A stretch of DNA of 15,467 bases from CAYPIE01 sp964410665 (GTDB taxonomy: Bacteria; Planctomycetota; Planctomycetia; Gemmatales; Gemmataceae): NCBI GenBank assembly GCA_964410665.1, contig CAYPIE010000121.1, positions 1 through 15,467 of the forward strand. The letters run 5' to 3'. Positions 1 to 6,652 of this stretch are shown one piece after another. The notes beneath the pieces were generated by a model. The model was given only the letters and a program-made list of their open reading frames with translations, did not search any database and had not been told where the DNA came from. Numbering within the stretch: position 1 is the first letter of the stretch; each line of letters starts with the position of its first letter. The translations under genes and the position numbers were made by a program.

Positions 1-3000
1 CGGTGACCTGCACGGCGAACCCGTCGGCGACGGCGGTGCCGGTGACCGCGACGGCGGCGGCGTCGAAGCCGACGACCGGTTCGCTGAAGATCGCGATGAA
101 CCGGGCTTCGGCGACCTCTGTCGGGTCGTTCTGACCGTCGGCCTGCTCGACGGTCACGGTGATCACTGGGTTCACGTTGGTGACAGCAATCTGGAACGTC
201 GCAGTCGATGATTCTGTTCCATCGATGGCTTCGANNNNNNNNNNNNNNNNNNNNNNNNNNNNNNNNNNNNNNNNNNNNNNNNNNNNNNNNNNNNNNNNNN
301 NNNNNNNNNNNNNNNNNNNNNNNNNNNNNNNNNNGGGCCCCGTCGGGAGTAATCGAGAACTTGGAGTCATCGGCTCCGGTTCCGGCAATCCTGAAGGCCA
401 GAGTGTCCGGACCCGCATCGCTGGCGTTAACAGTGCCAACGGATAACTGGTTCTCATCCGCCGAGAAGCTTTGATTGGTGATCGTTGGAGCGACATTCGT
501 GACAGCAATCTGGAACGTCGCAGTCGATGATTCTGTTCCATCGATGGCTTCGACAACAATCGAGTGATTAGCCGGCCCGTCGAAGAGAGTACTGTTGGCG
601 ACACTCACCACACCCGTGGTGCTATCGATGGCGAACCGTCCACCTGCGTTGTCGGACAGTTGGTAGGTCACCGTGCCCCCCACTCCCGTCGCCGAAGTAG
701 TCAGGCCAACTGAGGTGCCGTTGGCAGCGTCCTCCGCGACGGTGTTGCTGGCAGGATCCGCATCGACGGGGGTGGTGGGTGAGAGATCCTGTACGGTTAC
801 GGTCATGGTCGCCGTGGAACTTAGGCCGTCGTCATCCGTAACGGTCACCGCAACTTCGTAGAGGTTGTCGTTTGCGGTGCCACCGAGGTCGTTGGGGTTT
901 TCAAAGTCGGGAGCGAGGTTGAAGCTGAGGGCCCCGTCGGGAGTAATCGAGAACTTGGAGTCATCGGCTCCGGTTCCGGCAATACTGAAGGACAGAGAGT
1001 CATTCGGCAAGTCGGCATCTGCAGCGATTACAGTGTCGACTGCCGTTTGGTTCTCATTGAGACTAAACGATTGAGTCGCGATTGTGGGAGCGACATTGGT
1101 GAATTCAAAGGCACCCGTGTCGGCGACGACGGTGTCATCATTGTTGCCGTCAACCCGTGTTTGTCCACGCTGATCGAGAGCAGGTGAGAAAGCACCGTTT
1201 GCAGCGTCAATCGCAGCACTTCCTGGCAATAAGCGATGGACGAAGGTTGCATTCACTTGCTCCAAAGCGCCCAGGTTTGGATCGGTGTTAAGTTGGTCGC
1301 TGTCCTCAGGAGTGGGATCGCCGGTGGCATCACTGAGGATGTTGCTTCCCTGTGAGACCAAGTTGATGGTTCCTGAAGTTCCACCCACCGCGAAGTTCGG
1401 TCCGGTGTTGCCTGAGAAGATCGAGTTGCGATAGTTGAGGTCGGTGACTCCGGTGTCACGCTCGGAGGAGTAGAAGACCCCTGGTCCATTGTTGCTGGCA
1501 ATGGTGACGTGATTGAGGTTGGCAGTCGTGGTGGCATTGCCACTGCGAGCCCAGATCGAGCCGAAGGAAGATTGGTTCCCACTGAACGTGGTGCTGGTAA
1601 TGTTTCCAGTGGCATCGAGCAGATAGACGGTGCCCTGACTGTTGAGGTTGTTGATGACCGAACTGTCGGTGAGGTTGAGCGTGCCCGAGAGAATGGAGAT
1701 AGCACCGCCAACACCGTTGTTCGTTGTGCTGTCTCGGACCACACTTCGATTGATGTTCAACGTATCATCGCGGTCCAGATTCAGGAGAATGGCTCCACCA
1801 CCCACCCGAGGAGCGTCCACGACGCTTCCATCAGCGACCGTAACGTCGTTGACGTTGTACGTGTTGGCTCCTGCACCAGAGAAGACGAACACCCGGCTGG
1901 CGTTGCCACCACTGATCTTCAGCCTGTCCGCCCCCGGGCCCTGGAGGGTCACCGACTCGGTGACGAGGATCTCGCCCTGAGTCAGGGTGATCGTTTGACC
2001 GGACAGATTACTGGCGAATTGGATGGTGTCTTCATCTGCAGTTGTGTTGGCCAGTGTGACAGCCTCCCGGAGCGAGAGCAGGTTGTCCGTCGAGCTGACG
2101 ACGTCTTGATTGGTATTGACCAGGAACGTTCGGAATTCTGTAGCTCCGATGTCAGCAGCGACAGTACCGTCAAAAGTACCATCGATGCGTGCCTGTCCAC
2201 GTTGATCAGTGGCTGGAGACATTCCTGTTGCTGCATCAATGGCCGAGCTCCCCACCTGAAGTTGGTGCATGAAAGTGCCACCGATCTGAGTCAGAACGCC
2301 CAGGTTTGGATCGGTGTTAAGTTGGTCGCTGTCCTCAGGAGTGGGATCGCCGGTGGCATCACTGAGGATGTTGCTTCCCTGTGAGACCAAGTTGATGGTT
2401 CCTGAAGTTCCACCCACCGCGAAGTTCGGTCCGGTGTTGCCTGAGAAGATCGAGTTGCGATAGTTGAGGTCGGTGACTCCGGTGTCACGCTCGGAGGAGT
2501 AGAAGACCCCTGGTCCATTGTTGCTGGCAATGGTGACGTGATTGAGGTTGGCAGTCGTGGTGGCATTGCCACTGCGAGCCCAGATCGAGCCGAAGGAAGA
2601 TTGGTTCCCACTGAACGTGGTGCTGGTAATGTTTCCAGTGGCATCGAGCAGATAGACGGTGCCCTGACTGTTGAGGTTGTTGATGACCGAACTGTCGGTG
2701 AGGTTGAGCGTGCCCGAGAGAATGGAGATAGCACCGCCAACACCGTTGTTCGTTGTGCTGTCTCGGACCACACTTCGATTGATGTTCAACGTATCATCGC
2801 GGTCCAGATTCAGGAGAATGGCTCCACCACCCACCCGAGGAGCGTCCACGACGCTTCCATCAGCGACCGTAACGTCGTTGACGTTGTACGTGTTGGCTCC
2901 TGCACCAGAGAAGACGAACACCCGGCTGGCGTTGCCACCACTGATCTTCAGCCTGTCCGCCCCCGGGCCCTGGAGGGTCACCGACTCGGTGACGGGGATC

Positions 3001-3323
3001 TCGCCCTGGGTCAGGGTGATCGTTTGACCGGACAAATCGCCGGCGAACTGGATCGTGTCCGAGCCACTACCAGTTTCAGCACCCGGAGCCACCTGAACGT
3101 TGTTGTTCGCGGCGTGCACAGCATCCCGCAGGGTGATGACGTTATCGGTCAGGTCCACCGGAGCATCCATCTCGCTGTTGACGACGAACGTCGCAGGCAC
3201 GGCCCGATCTTCCAGTGACTCCAGGCCCATCTTGGGTTGTAGCCGCTTGTGTGAATACCTTCGCGTGGCTGGGGAGGAAGGTTTCTTGTCGAACAGTCGG
3301 GCGATCGCATCTTTCCGCGTCAT
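1..3323 (-). CDS. Giant surface protein, N-terminal part: LEDR motif, two CSLREA/beta-helix modules, cadherin-like and Ig-like repeats
   Basis: The frame is open from ATG at 3323 to the left edge, apart from the N gap, so the C-terminus is missing. About 1107 codons are visible. Residues 34-45 read LESLEDRAVPAT, the N-terminal motif of many exported Gemmata-type planctomycete proteins; no hydrophobic signal peptide precedes it. Residues 46-343 and 344-740 are two modules. Each opens with a CSLREA-like segment (VNTNQDVV...LLSLREAV in the second) and continues as a beta-helix / choice-of-anchor-Q type region ending in SAIDAA...DQRGQ. From about residue 741 cadherin-like domains follow (NVAPTI, DENQ, VTVTDDDGLSS, SKFSITPDG). 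The leftmost 130 bp encode an Ig-like piece (ARFIAIFSEPVVGF). The likely role is a cell-surface or adhesion structure. GTG at 3330 is out of frame. The ribosome site is weak (AGAG before ATG). An IS remnant lies directly upstream. Domain names are from memory of the families; the reading frame itself is clear. Confidence 0.88.
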   Translation of the reverse strand, partial: MTRKDAIARLFDKKPSSPATRRYSHKRLQPKMGLESLEDRAVPATFVVNSEMDAPVDLTDNVITLRDAVHAANNNVQVAPGAETGSGSDTIQFAGDLSGQTITLTQGEIPVTESVTLQGPGADRLKISGGNASRVFVFSGAGANTYNVNDVTVADGSVVDAPRVGGGAILLNLDRDDTLNINRSVVRDSTTNNGVGGAISILSGTLNLTDSSVINNLNSQGTVYLLDATGNITSTTFSGNQSSFGSIWARSGNATTTANLNHVTIASNNGPGVFYSSERDTGVTDLNYRNSIFSGNTGPNFAVGGTSGTINLVSQGSNILSDATGDPTPEDSDQLNTDPNLGVLTQIGGTFMHQLQVGSSAIDAATGMSPATDQRGQARIDGTFDGTVAADIGATEFRTFLVNTNQDVVSSTDNLLSLREAVTLANTTADEDTIQFASNLSGQTITLTQGEILVTESVTLQGPGADRLKISGGNASRVFVFSGAGANTYNVNDVTVADGSVVDAPRVGGGAILLNLDRDDTLNINRSVVRDSTTNNGVGGAISILSGTLNLTDSSVINNLNSQGTVYLLDATGNITSTTFSGNQSSFGSIWARSGNATTTANLNHVTIASNNGPGVFYSSERDTGVTDLNYRNSIFSGNTGPNFAVGGTSGTINLVSQGSNILSDATGDPTPEDSDQLNTDPNLGALEQVNATFVHRLLPGSAAIDAANGAFSPALDQRGQTRVDGNNDDTVVADTGAFEFTNVAPTIATQSFSLNENQTAVDTVIAADADLPNDSLSFSIAGTGADDSKFSITPDGALSFNLAPDFENPNDLGGTANDNLYEVAVTVTDDDGLSSTATMTVTVQDLSPTTPVDADPASNTVAEDAANGTSVGLTTSATGVGGTVTYQLSDNAGGRFAIDSTTGVVSVANSTLFDGPANHSIVVEAIDGTESSTATFQIAVTNVAPTITNQSFSADENQLSVGTVNASDAGPDTLAFRIAGTGADDSKFSITPDGAXXXXXXXXXXXXXXXXXXXXXXXXXXXXXXXXXXRSHRWNRIIDCDVPDCCHQREPSDHRDRRAGRRSERPDRGRRSPVHRDLQRTGRRLRRRRRRGHRHRRRRRVRRAGH
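181..234 (-). repeat. Cadherin repeat, copy at left edge of gap
   Basis: This 54-bp stretch is identical to 500-553. It encodes the end of a cadherin-like domain (EAIDGTESSTATFQIAVT). Identity runs right up to the first N and is lost on the left, where an Ig-like domain begins. Confidence 0.93.
235..334. other. Assembly gap (100 N) inside a repeat
   Basis: Exactly 100 N, so probably a placeholder length. The sequence on both sides matches repeats further right: 181-234 equals 500-553, and 335-389 equals 929-983. The minus-strand frame of the surface protein differs by one position across the gap, as expected if 100 is not the true length. Confidence 0.97.
335..389 (-). repeat. Cadherin repeat, copy at right edge of gap
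   Basis: This 55-bp stretch is identical to 929-983, 594 bp away (198 codons). It encodes GTGADDSKFSITPDGA. Identity starts at the first base after the gap, so it probably extends into the missing sequence. Confidence 0.93.
1268..1965 (-). repeat. 698-bp direct repeat, distal copy
   Basis: Identical to 2297-2994 with a period of 1029 bp (343 codons). It lies in the second CSLREA/beta-helix module, about residues 453-685. Identity includes synonymous positions. Similarity continues to about 2029 with scattered differences (first at 1966 and 1980). Identity was judged by eye and from matching translations in several frames. Confidence 0.93.
2297..2994 (-). repeat. 698-bp direct repeat, proximal copy
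   Basis: Partner of 1268-1965. It covers about residues 110-342 of the surface protein, the beta-helix body of the first module. The flanking CSLREA segments (about 2030-2296 and 3060-3200) are clearly diverged, so the repeat is one internal block and not the whole module. Confidence 0.93.
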
Positions 3324-3331
3324 GATTCACT

Positions 3332-4239
3332 CTATCTCTGGTTGGGAGTCGGGGAGTGAGGTGGACCCCTTAGTTCAGACCAAAAAGTGCCAATCCTAAG
3401 CAAAACTGATCGGCCGTTCTTGATCCGATCTCCATGGTACACCGACGCCGGTGAGTCGTAACCCAGGGCGTAGTGAACCCGCCGGTGGTTGTAGAAGTCG
3501 AAGTACCTCCAAAACCCATCGGCCAACTCCGGGACGGTCTCGTAACGGCGAGGAAAGATGTACTCGTGCTTGACGCTTCTTCAGAGCCGCTCGACGAACA
3601 CGTTGTCCAGGCACCTGCCCTTGCCGTCCATGCTCACCGCCACGCTGGCCTCCTCCAAAGCCCCGGTGAACGCCCTCGTGGTGAACTGCACCCCCTGGTC
3701 GGTGTTGAACACCTCCGGCCGCCCCCCTCCAAAGCCTCTGCGAGCACTCTCAGGTAGAACGATCTGTCGAGCGTGTTCGACAGTCGCCAGCACAGCACAT
3801 AGCGGCTGTGCCACTCGATCACCGCCGCCAGGTACATGAACCCGCACCCCATCGGCACGTAGGTGATGTCGATGCTCTACACCTGATCAACCCACCCGAC
3901 AGCCACGCCCAACAGGTACGGGTAGACCCGGTGTCCGGGGCACGGCTTACTCAGGTTCGGCTTGGGGTAGACCGCCTCGATGCCCATCCACCGCATCAGA
4001 CGTCGGACCTGCCTTCGGTTGACTACCCGTCCCAGAATCCGGCTCACCTCCAAGACCATCTTGTGTGACCCGTTGAACGGAACGTTGGTGTAGACCCGGT
4101 CGATCAACCCCATCAACTCCACGTTCTTCGCACTCTCCCCGGCCGGCCGGTGCTAGTAGCCCGAGCGGTCCAGGCCGAGCAACTCGCACTGCCTCCTGAC
4201 GCTCAGCCCTTCGTGGCCCGACTCGACCAACGCCCACAG
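3332..4239 (-). pseudogene. IS3-family transposase OrfB, multiply disrupted
   Basis: The remnant keeps the helix-turn-helix segment (LIDRVYTNVPFNGSHKM, LMRWMGIEAVYPKPNLS), the first catalytic Asp (SIDITYV), the second (FNTDQGVQF) and the Glu (DNVFVERL). The last two are 35 residues apart, as in the DDE family. The C-terminus is typical (FYNHRRVHYALGYDSPASVY). It cannot make a protein. In-frame stops lie at 4153-4155 (after SGY), 3877-3879 (where Trp is expected after DQV) and 3581-3583 (Trp expected after VERL). One base is missing in the C run 3722-3727, shifting the frame. Two of the stops are G-to-A changes of TGG, consistent with decay. The open frame continues past the probable IS end to 3332. 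Confidence 0.87.
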
Positions 4240-4342
4240 TCACTCAGGCGAGCGGGTCAGCTTTTTATTCACCCACTCCAGCTCCATCTTCAGCCGCACG
4301 ATCAGCTCGAACAGCTCGGCGGTGTCCGGTCCGGATCGCTCG
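3362..4342 (-). mobile_element. Decayed, 5'-truncated IS3-family insertion sequence
   Basis: The segment carries the end of orfA and nearly all of orfB of an IS3-family element, with several disabling mutations. A plausible terminus is at 3362, where the plus strand reads TGGACCCC, that is TG...CA ends as in the family. No matching inverted end is seen on the far side. The recognisable orfA sequence stops near 4340 and the next bases are AT-richer, so the 5' half of orfA and the far terminus appear deleted. No target-site duplication can be identified. Confidence 0.8.
4240..4342 (-). pseudogene. IS3-family OrfA, C-terminal fragment
   Basis: Only the conserved tail of OrfA remains (PDTAELFELIVRLKMELEW, then VNKKLTRSPE and TGA at 4240-4242). 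The upstream helix-turn-helix half is absent. OrfA and OrfB are in the same frame here, divided only by this TGA, so the stop may be the natural OrfA end or a further nonsense change in an originally fused frame. Confidence 0.7.
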
Positions 4343-4370
4343 TGCGAGCGCGTATCCGCCAAGACCAAAA

Positions 4371-4403
4371 TCTCCCAGAGTTCCATGCGAGATCTGTGGG
4401 AGA
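4371..4403. repeat. Imperfect inverted repeat (10-bp arms)
   Basis: TCTCCCAGAG (4371-4380) and CTGTGGGAGA (4394-4403) pair at 9 of 10 positions around a 13-nt loop. It lies just outside the truncated edge of the IS remnant. No T run follows on either strand, so it is not a clear terminator. Confidence 0.45.
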
Positions 4404-4590
4404 AGCAGGAACCGAAATCTCGAAAAAATTCTCGGATTATGATCGACAATCGCTCGCAACAAGCGTCTGAATAGAAACTTGAGATGAGTTCAAAAACATC
4501 CGAAAAAACCAGTGATCAGTAAGCGTCTCGCAAAACCGATCTAGCAGGGCGTGGGTACCTCTCGGGCTGACCCACGGTCGGTGCGAGGAC

Positions 4591-4663
4591 CCATCCGGAT
4601 GACCGCATTGGGGCGTTGCTCCTCGACCCATTGTCGATGGCCCATCCGATCACGCGACGCATG
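4591..4663 (-). repeat. Inverted repeat, left copy (73 bp)
   Basis: Read on the minus strand, this aligns without gaps to plus-strand 6288-6360 at about 57 of 73 positions, with the first 23 bases nearly identical. Both copies translate to MRRVIGWAID followed by a similar stretch (NGSRSNAP against HASGTSFP), which suggests two relics of one coding family. Confidence 0.72.
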
Positions 4664-4738
4664 CGTTCGTAGCGGGCATGGCATTCGCGCATCAGGCAAC
4701 ACGCTCACAGGGGGATCCATTGCTCTGGTGGGTTGAGA

Positions 4739-5008
4739 TTATTTGCGCACGACCATAGACCACTTCGAAGGGAACCCAAGTGCTCGTACCCTGTTCGCAC
4801 AAGGAGGTGAGTACTTTAGTGGAAACGTCTTCGGGTGTGCTCCTGCATCGACCAGGTGGTGGGGGCAAGCAGCGGATCCACACTTGAAGCACATGCCGGC
4901 CAGGATCGGCCGGATGTCCCGACTGAGGTCGGTGCCTTCCGCGCCGCTGGAGACTACGTATGGGATTCCCGCGAGAACGACTATCAAAAGAAAATGGTAG
5001 ATTGTCAT
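4739..5008 (-). pseudogene. Truncated planctomycete cytochrome-type protein
   Basis: The 89-codon frame starts with a signal peptide (IYHFLLIVVLAGIPYVVSSGA) and then SRDIRPILAG and CFKC. This matches the start of the large planctomycete cytochrome c-like proteins (the PSCyt1/DUF1549/DUF1553 group), where CxxCH binds heme. Here the fourth residue after CFKC is Gly, not His, and all following sequence (PHHLVDAGAH...) looks unrelated, so the real gene probably broke off at this point. Full-length relatives run to many hundreds of residues. The ATG overlaps the stop codon of the upstream hydrolase gene (ATGA at 5008-5005), implying they were once co-translated. A genuine short exported protein is a less likely reading. 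Confidence 0.6.
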
Positions 5009-6152
5009 TTCCGGATATCGTCCTCTTTCGGCACCCTTTCATCACGATACTGATTCACTTCCTTGACCGCTTTGTGCAGACCGGGACGTTCGGTAAGGTC
5101 CTCGCCAAAGAACCCCTGTTTGACGCCGGGTTTGTCGAACCCGCGCGGAGTATCGACCGGGTTGCACCAGAAGACGCCGATGACGTAGTCGGTGTCGAGG
5201 GCCGCTCTCACATACTTGGCATAGGCCTTTCCGGCCGCGACGGAATCTATCTCCGGTTTCCAACTGCGGATATCCTTGTCGCCGTCCCTGAACCGGATGG
5301 CGAAGTCGCAGAGCAGGATGGGCTTCCCGATCAGTTTGTGAATCTCGTCAAGCTTGCCTTTCGGGAAAGGCCCCCGGAATGGCGGCTGGATGGCGATCCC
5401 GTCAACGTAGGGGAGCATCTCCTTCACCACATCGGTGTCGAACGTATTGAAGTCGAAGCGGTCGCCAAAGATGAGGTGGTGGGGTTGTATTTCCGCTGGG
5501 CACTGCCAACGACGCAGAAGTACTCACGGGCGATAAGGCGGAGAAAGGATTGGTCACGGATCTTGTCGCCCTCGCCCTCCCAGGTGTCGAGCAACGTTTT
5601 GTACGCCCGCAGGCCAGGGGCATCCTCGGGCAGGGCTCGGATGAACTCGCCCCAGTTCTTCCCGGAAGGGTTTTTGAGCAGCCATGAGCCGAGGTCGGTC
5701 CAGCAGTAGCCGATGACGTTCGTAGGTTTCCTGCGGTTCCGAAAACAGCTCGCCTTCACGCCGGCCTCAAGCCGGGCCTGTTCCTTGGGATCAAACACAT
5801 CGATAAACTTCACGGCGTTTTTGCCTCGGTAGTACGAAATGGGCACGAGGTGATTCCAACTGTCGACATAGGGCATGTCGGACCGGAGCTGAGGAGGGCA
5901 ACCATAGCCATAGGCGTTGTAGCCGAGCTTCCTGCACGCCTTGGAGAATATGGCAAAGTCGATCTTCGCGTGGCTGTTGTTAACGTGGGTGATGCCGTGG
6001 GCGAAGAACGGCTTGCCATCCGGCCCGAGGAGCCAGTGCCGGCCTTCGATCCTGGTCAGGGTAGTATTCCGTGGCTTCTGCTCTTCGCCGGTCATGGAGC
6101 AAGGCAAAGCGAGCAGGACACAGAAGGGCAGACTCGGAAGAATGTGGTTCAT
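5005..6152 (-). pseudogene. Agarase-like glycoside hydrolase, single frameshift
   Basis: The start is ATG at 6152, giving a signal peptide (ILPSLPFCVLLALPCSM). The protein opens with a segment typical of agarase-like enzymes (WLLGPDGKPFFAHGITHV, about 40-57), followed by VIGYCWTDLGSWLL (146-159) and REYF...AQRKYNP (209-224). After residue 224 the frame breaks. Adding one base to the G run 5481-5484 gives HHLIFGDRF and an open frame to TGA at 5005, with IAIQPPFRG, KPILLCDFAIRF and KQGFFGEDLTERPG. The repaired product is 382 residues. It resembles TIM-barrel polysaccharide hydrolases, probably exported, but the exact family (GH50- or GH86-like) is from memory. The downstream cytochrome-type gene overlaps by 4 bp. 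The break could be true decay or a sequencing error in a homopolymer. Confidence 0.75.
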
Positions 6153-6392
6153 TGTTATTGAACTCTCAGTGTAACCGTGTGAGAACGCCGATCGCACTGG
6201 TGTACGACGGCAGCCACCATTCCAGGTGACCGTTGAGTCGGGGTCCCGTGAAAAGTGCCTTGCCGAACGTGTTGGTCCGCAAGCTATCATGCGTCGCGTG
6301 ATTGGATGGGCCATCGATCATGCGTCGGGCACCAGCTTCCCAAGGCGGTCCGTTGGGTGGGATCGCGGGGTTTGTCCATTTGTCGGTGGTAA
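6153..6392. other. Intergenic stretch with inverted-repeat copy
   Basis: Upstream of the hydrolase start and before the small plus-strand ORF. It holds the right copy of the inverted repeat. No clear sigma70 promoter for the hydrolase gene was recognised; GAGAG about 13 nt before its ATG is the only candidate ribosome site. Confidence 0.5.
6288..6360 (+). repeat. Inverted repeat, right copy (73 bp)
   Basis: Plus-strand counterpart of 4591-4663, about 78% identical without gaps. The two copies face each other across the hydrolase and cytochrome-type pseudogenes. The plus-strand frame through it reads MRRVIGWAIDHASGTSFP. Confidence 0.72.
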
Positions 6393-6599
6393 TTGCATCG
6401 AATCGAGGCCTCCGCCCCGGATCTGCCCGAGAGGCATGCCGCGACGGTGATGGTGATCCTTGCCGAGGATGGGGCACCGAAACGTCCCCTCAGCGAAGTC
6501 CTGGCTGGCTATCCGGGCGGCCAGTGGTTTCGCACCGGCGAGGAAGCCGATGCCTATCTCCGCCCAGAACGCGAGTCATGGGACAGCTGGTGTCGCTGA
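6393..6599 (+). CDS. Small antitoxin-like protein, possibly orphan
   Basis: A 68-residue frame with a TTG start directly after an in-frame TAA (6390-6392); GGTGG a few bases upstream could be its ribosome site. The N-terminal part (ASAPDLPERHAATVMVILAE) looks like a short beta-strand DNA-binding or dimer region. The C-terminus (GGQWFRTGEEADAYLRPERESWDSW) resembles the tail of small antitoxins that pair with PIN-type toxins (the pattern EEADAYLR.ER.SWD). No toxin gene follows: it ends 53 bp before the convergent cusA stop. It is therefore an orphan or remnant. It is the only plus-strand gene supported here. The family call is from memory and tentative. Confidence 0.42.
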   Translation: MHRIEASAPDLPERHAATVMVILAEDGAPKRPLSEVLAGYPGGQWFRTGEEADAYLRPERESWDSWCR

Positions 6600-6623
6600 G
6601 TTCCACCTGGGGTGGGCCTGCCT

Positions 6624-6638
6624 TGACTGACTCAGTCA
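6624..6638. repeat. 15-bp perfect palindrome after cusA
   Basis: TGACTGA-C-TCAGTCA, located 14 bp beyond the cusA stop and between two convergent genes. As RNA it could form only a 5-bp stem and no T run follows, so it is not a convincing terminator. It could be a protein-binding site. Confidence 0.45.
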
Positions 6639-6652
6639 GATACCATCCAACT

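Larger units (their letters stand above)
4343..4738. other. Gene-poor stretch with an inverted-repeat copy
   Basis: No convincing gene. About 4345-4520 is noticeably AT-richer than its surroundings. The stretch contains an imperfect stem-loop at 4371-4403 and a 73-bp sequence (4591-4663) related in inverted orientation to 6288-6360. Confidence 0.6.

Noticed and set aside
181..2994. Direct repeats as a CRISPR array
   Set aside because: The repeats are long, coding and in frame with no short regular spacers; they are protein domain repeats.
1509..3218. Long plus-strand open frames (291 and 226 codons) over the surface gene
   Set aside because: They are antisense to the repeat protein, are duplicated only because the DNA is duplicated, and show no family motifs; the minus-strand frame has clear domains.
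3581..3583. TGA in the transposase as selenocysteine or recoding
   Set aside because: The family has Trp here, and the gene has two further stops and a frameshift, so decay explains it.
4692..5045. 117-codon minus-strand frame overlapping the cytochrome-type fragment
   Set aside because: It has no signal peptide or motif, while the overlapping 89-codon frame has a leader, SRDIRPIL and a coupled start.
5481..5484. Programmed frameshift in the hydrolase gene
   Set aside because: The run is only four G, not a typical slippery heptamer, and no stimulatory structure was seen; decay or a sequencing error is simpler.
4960..5709. 249-codon plus-strand frame
   Set aside because: It is antisense to the hydrolase pseudogene, whose minus-strand reading gives a signal peptide and family-like motifs.
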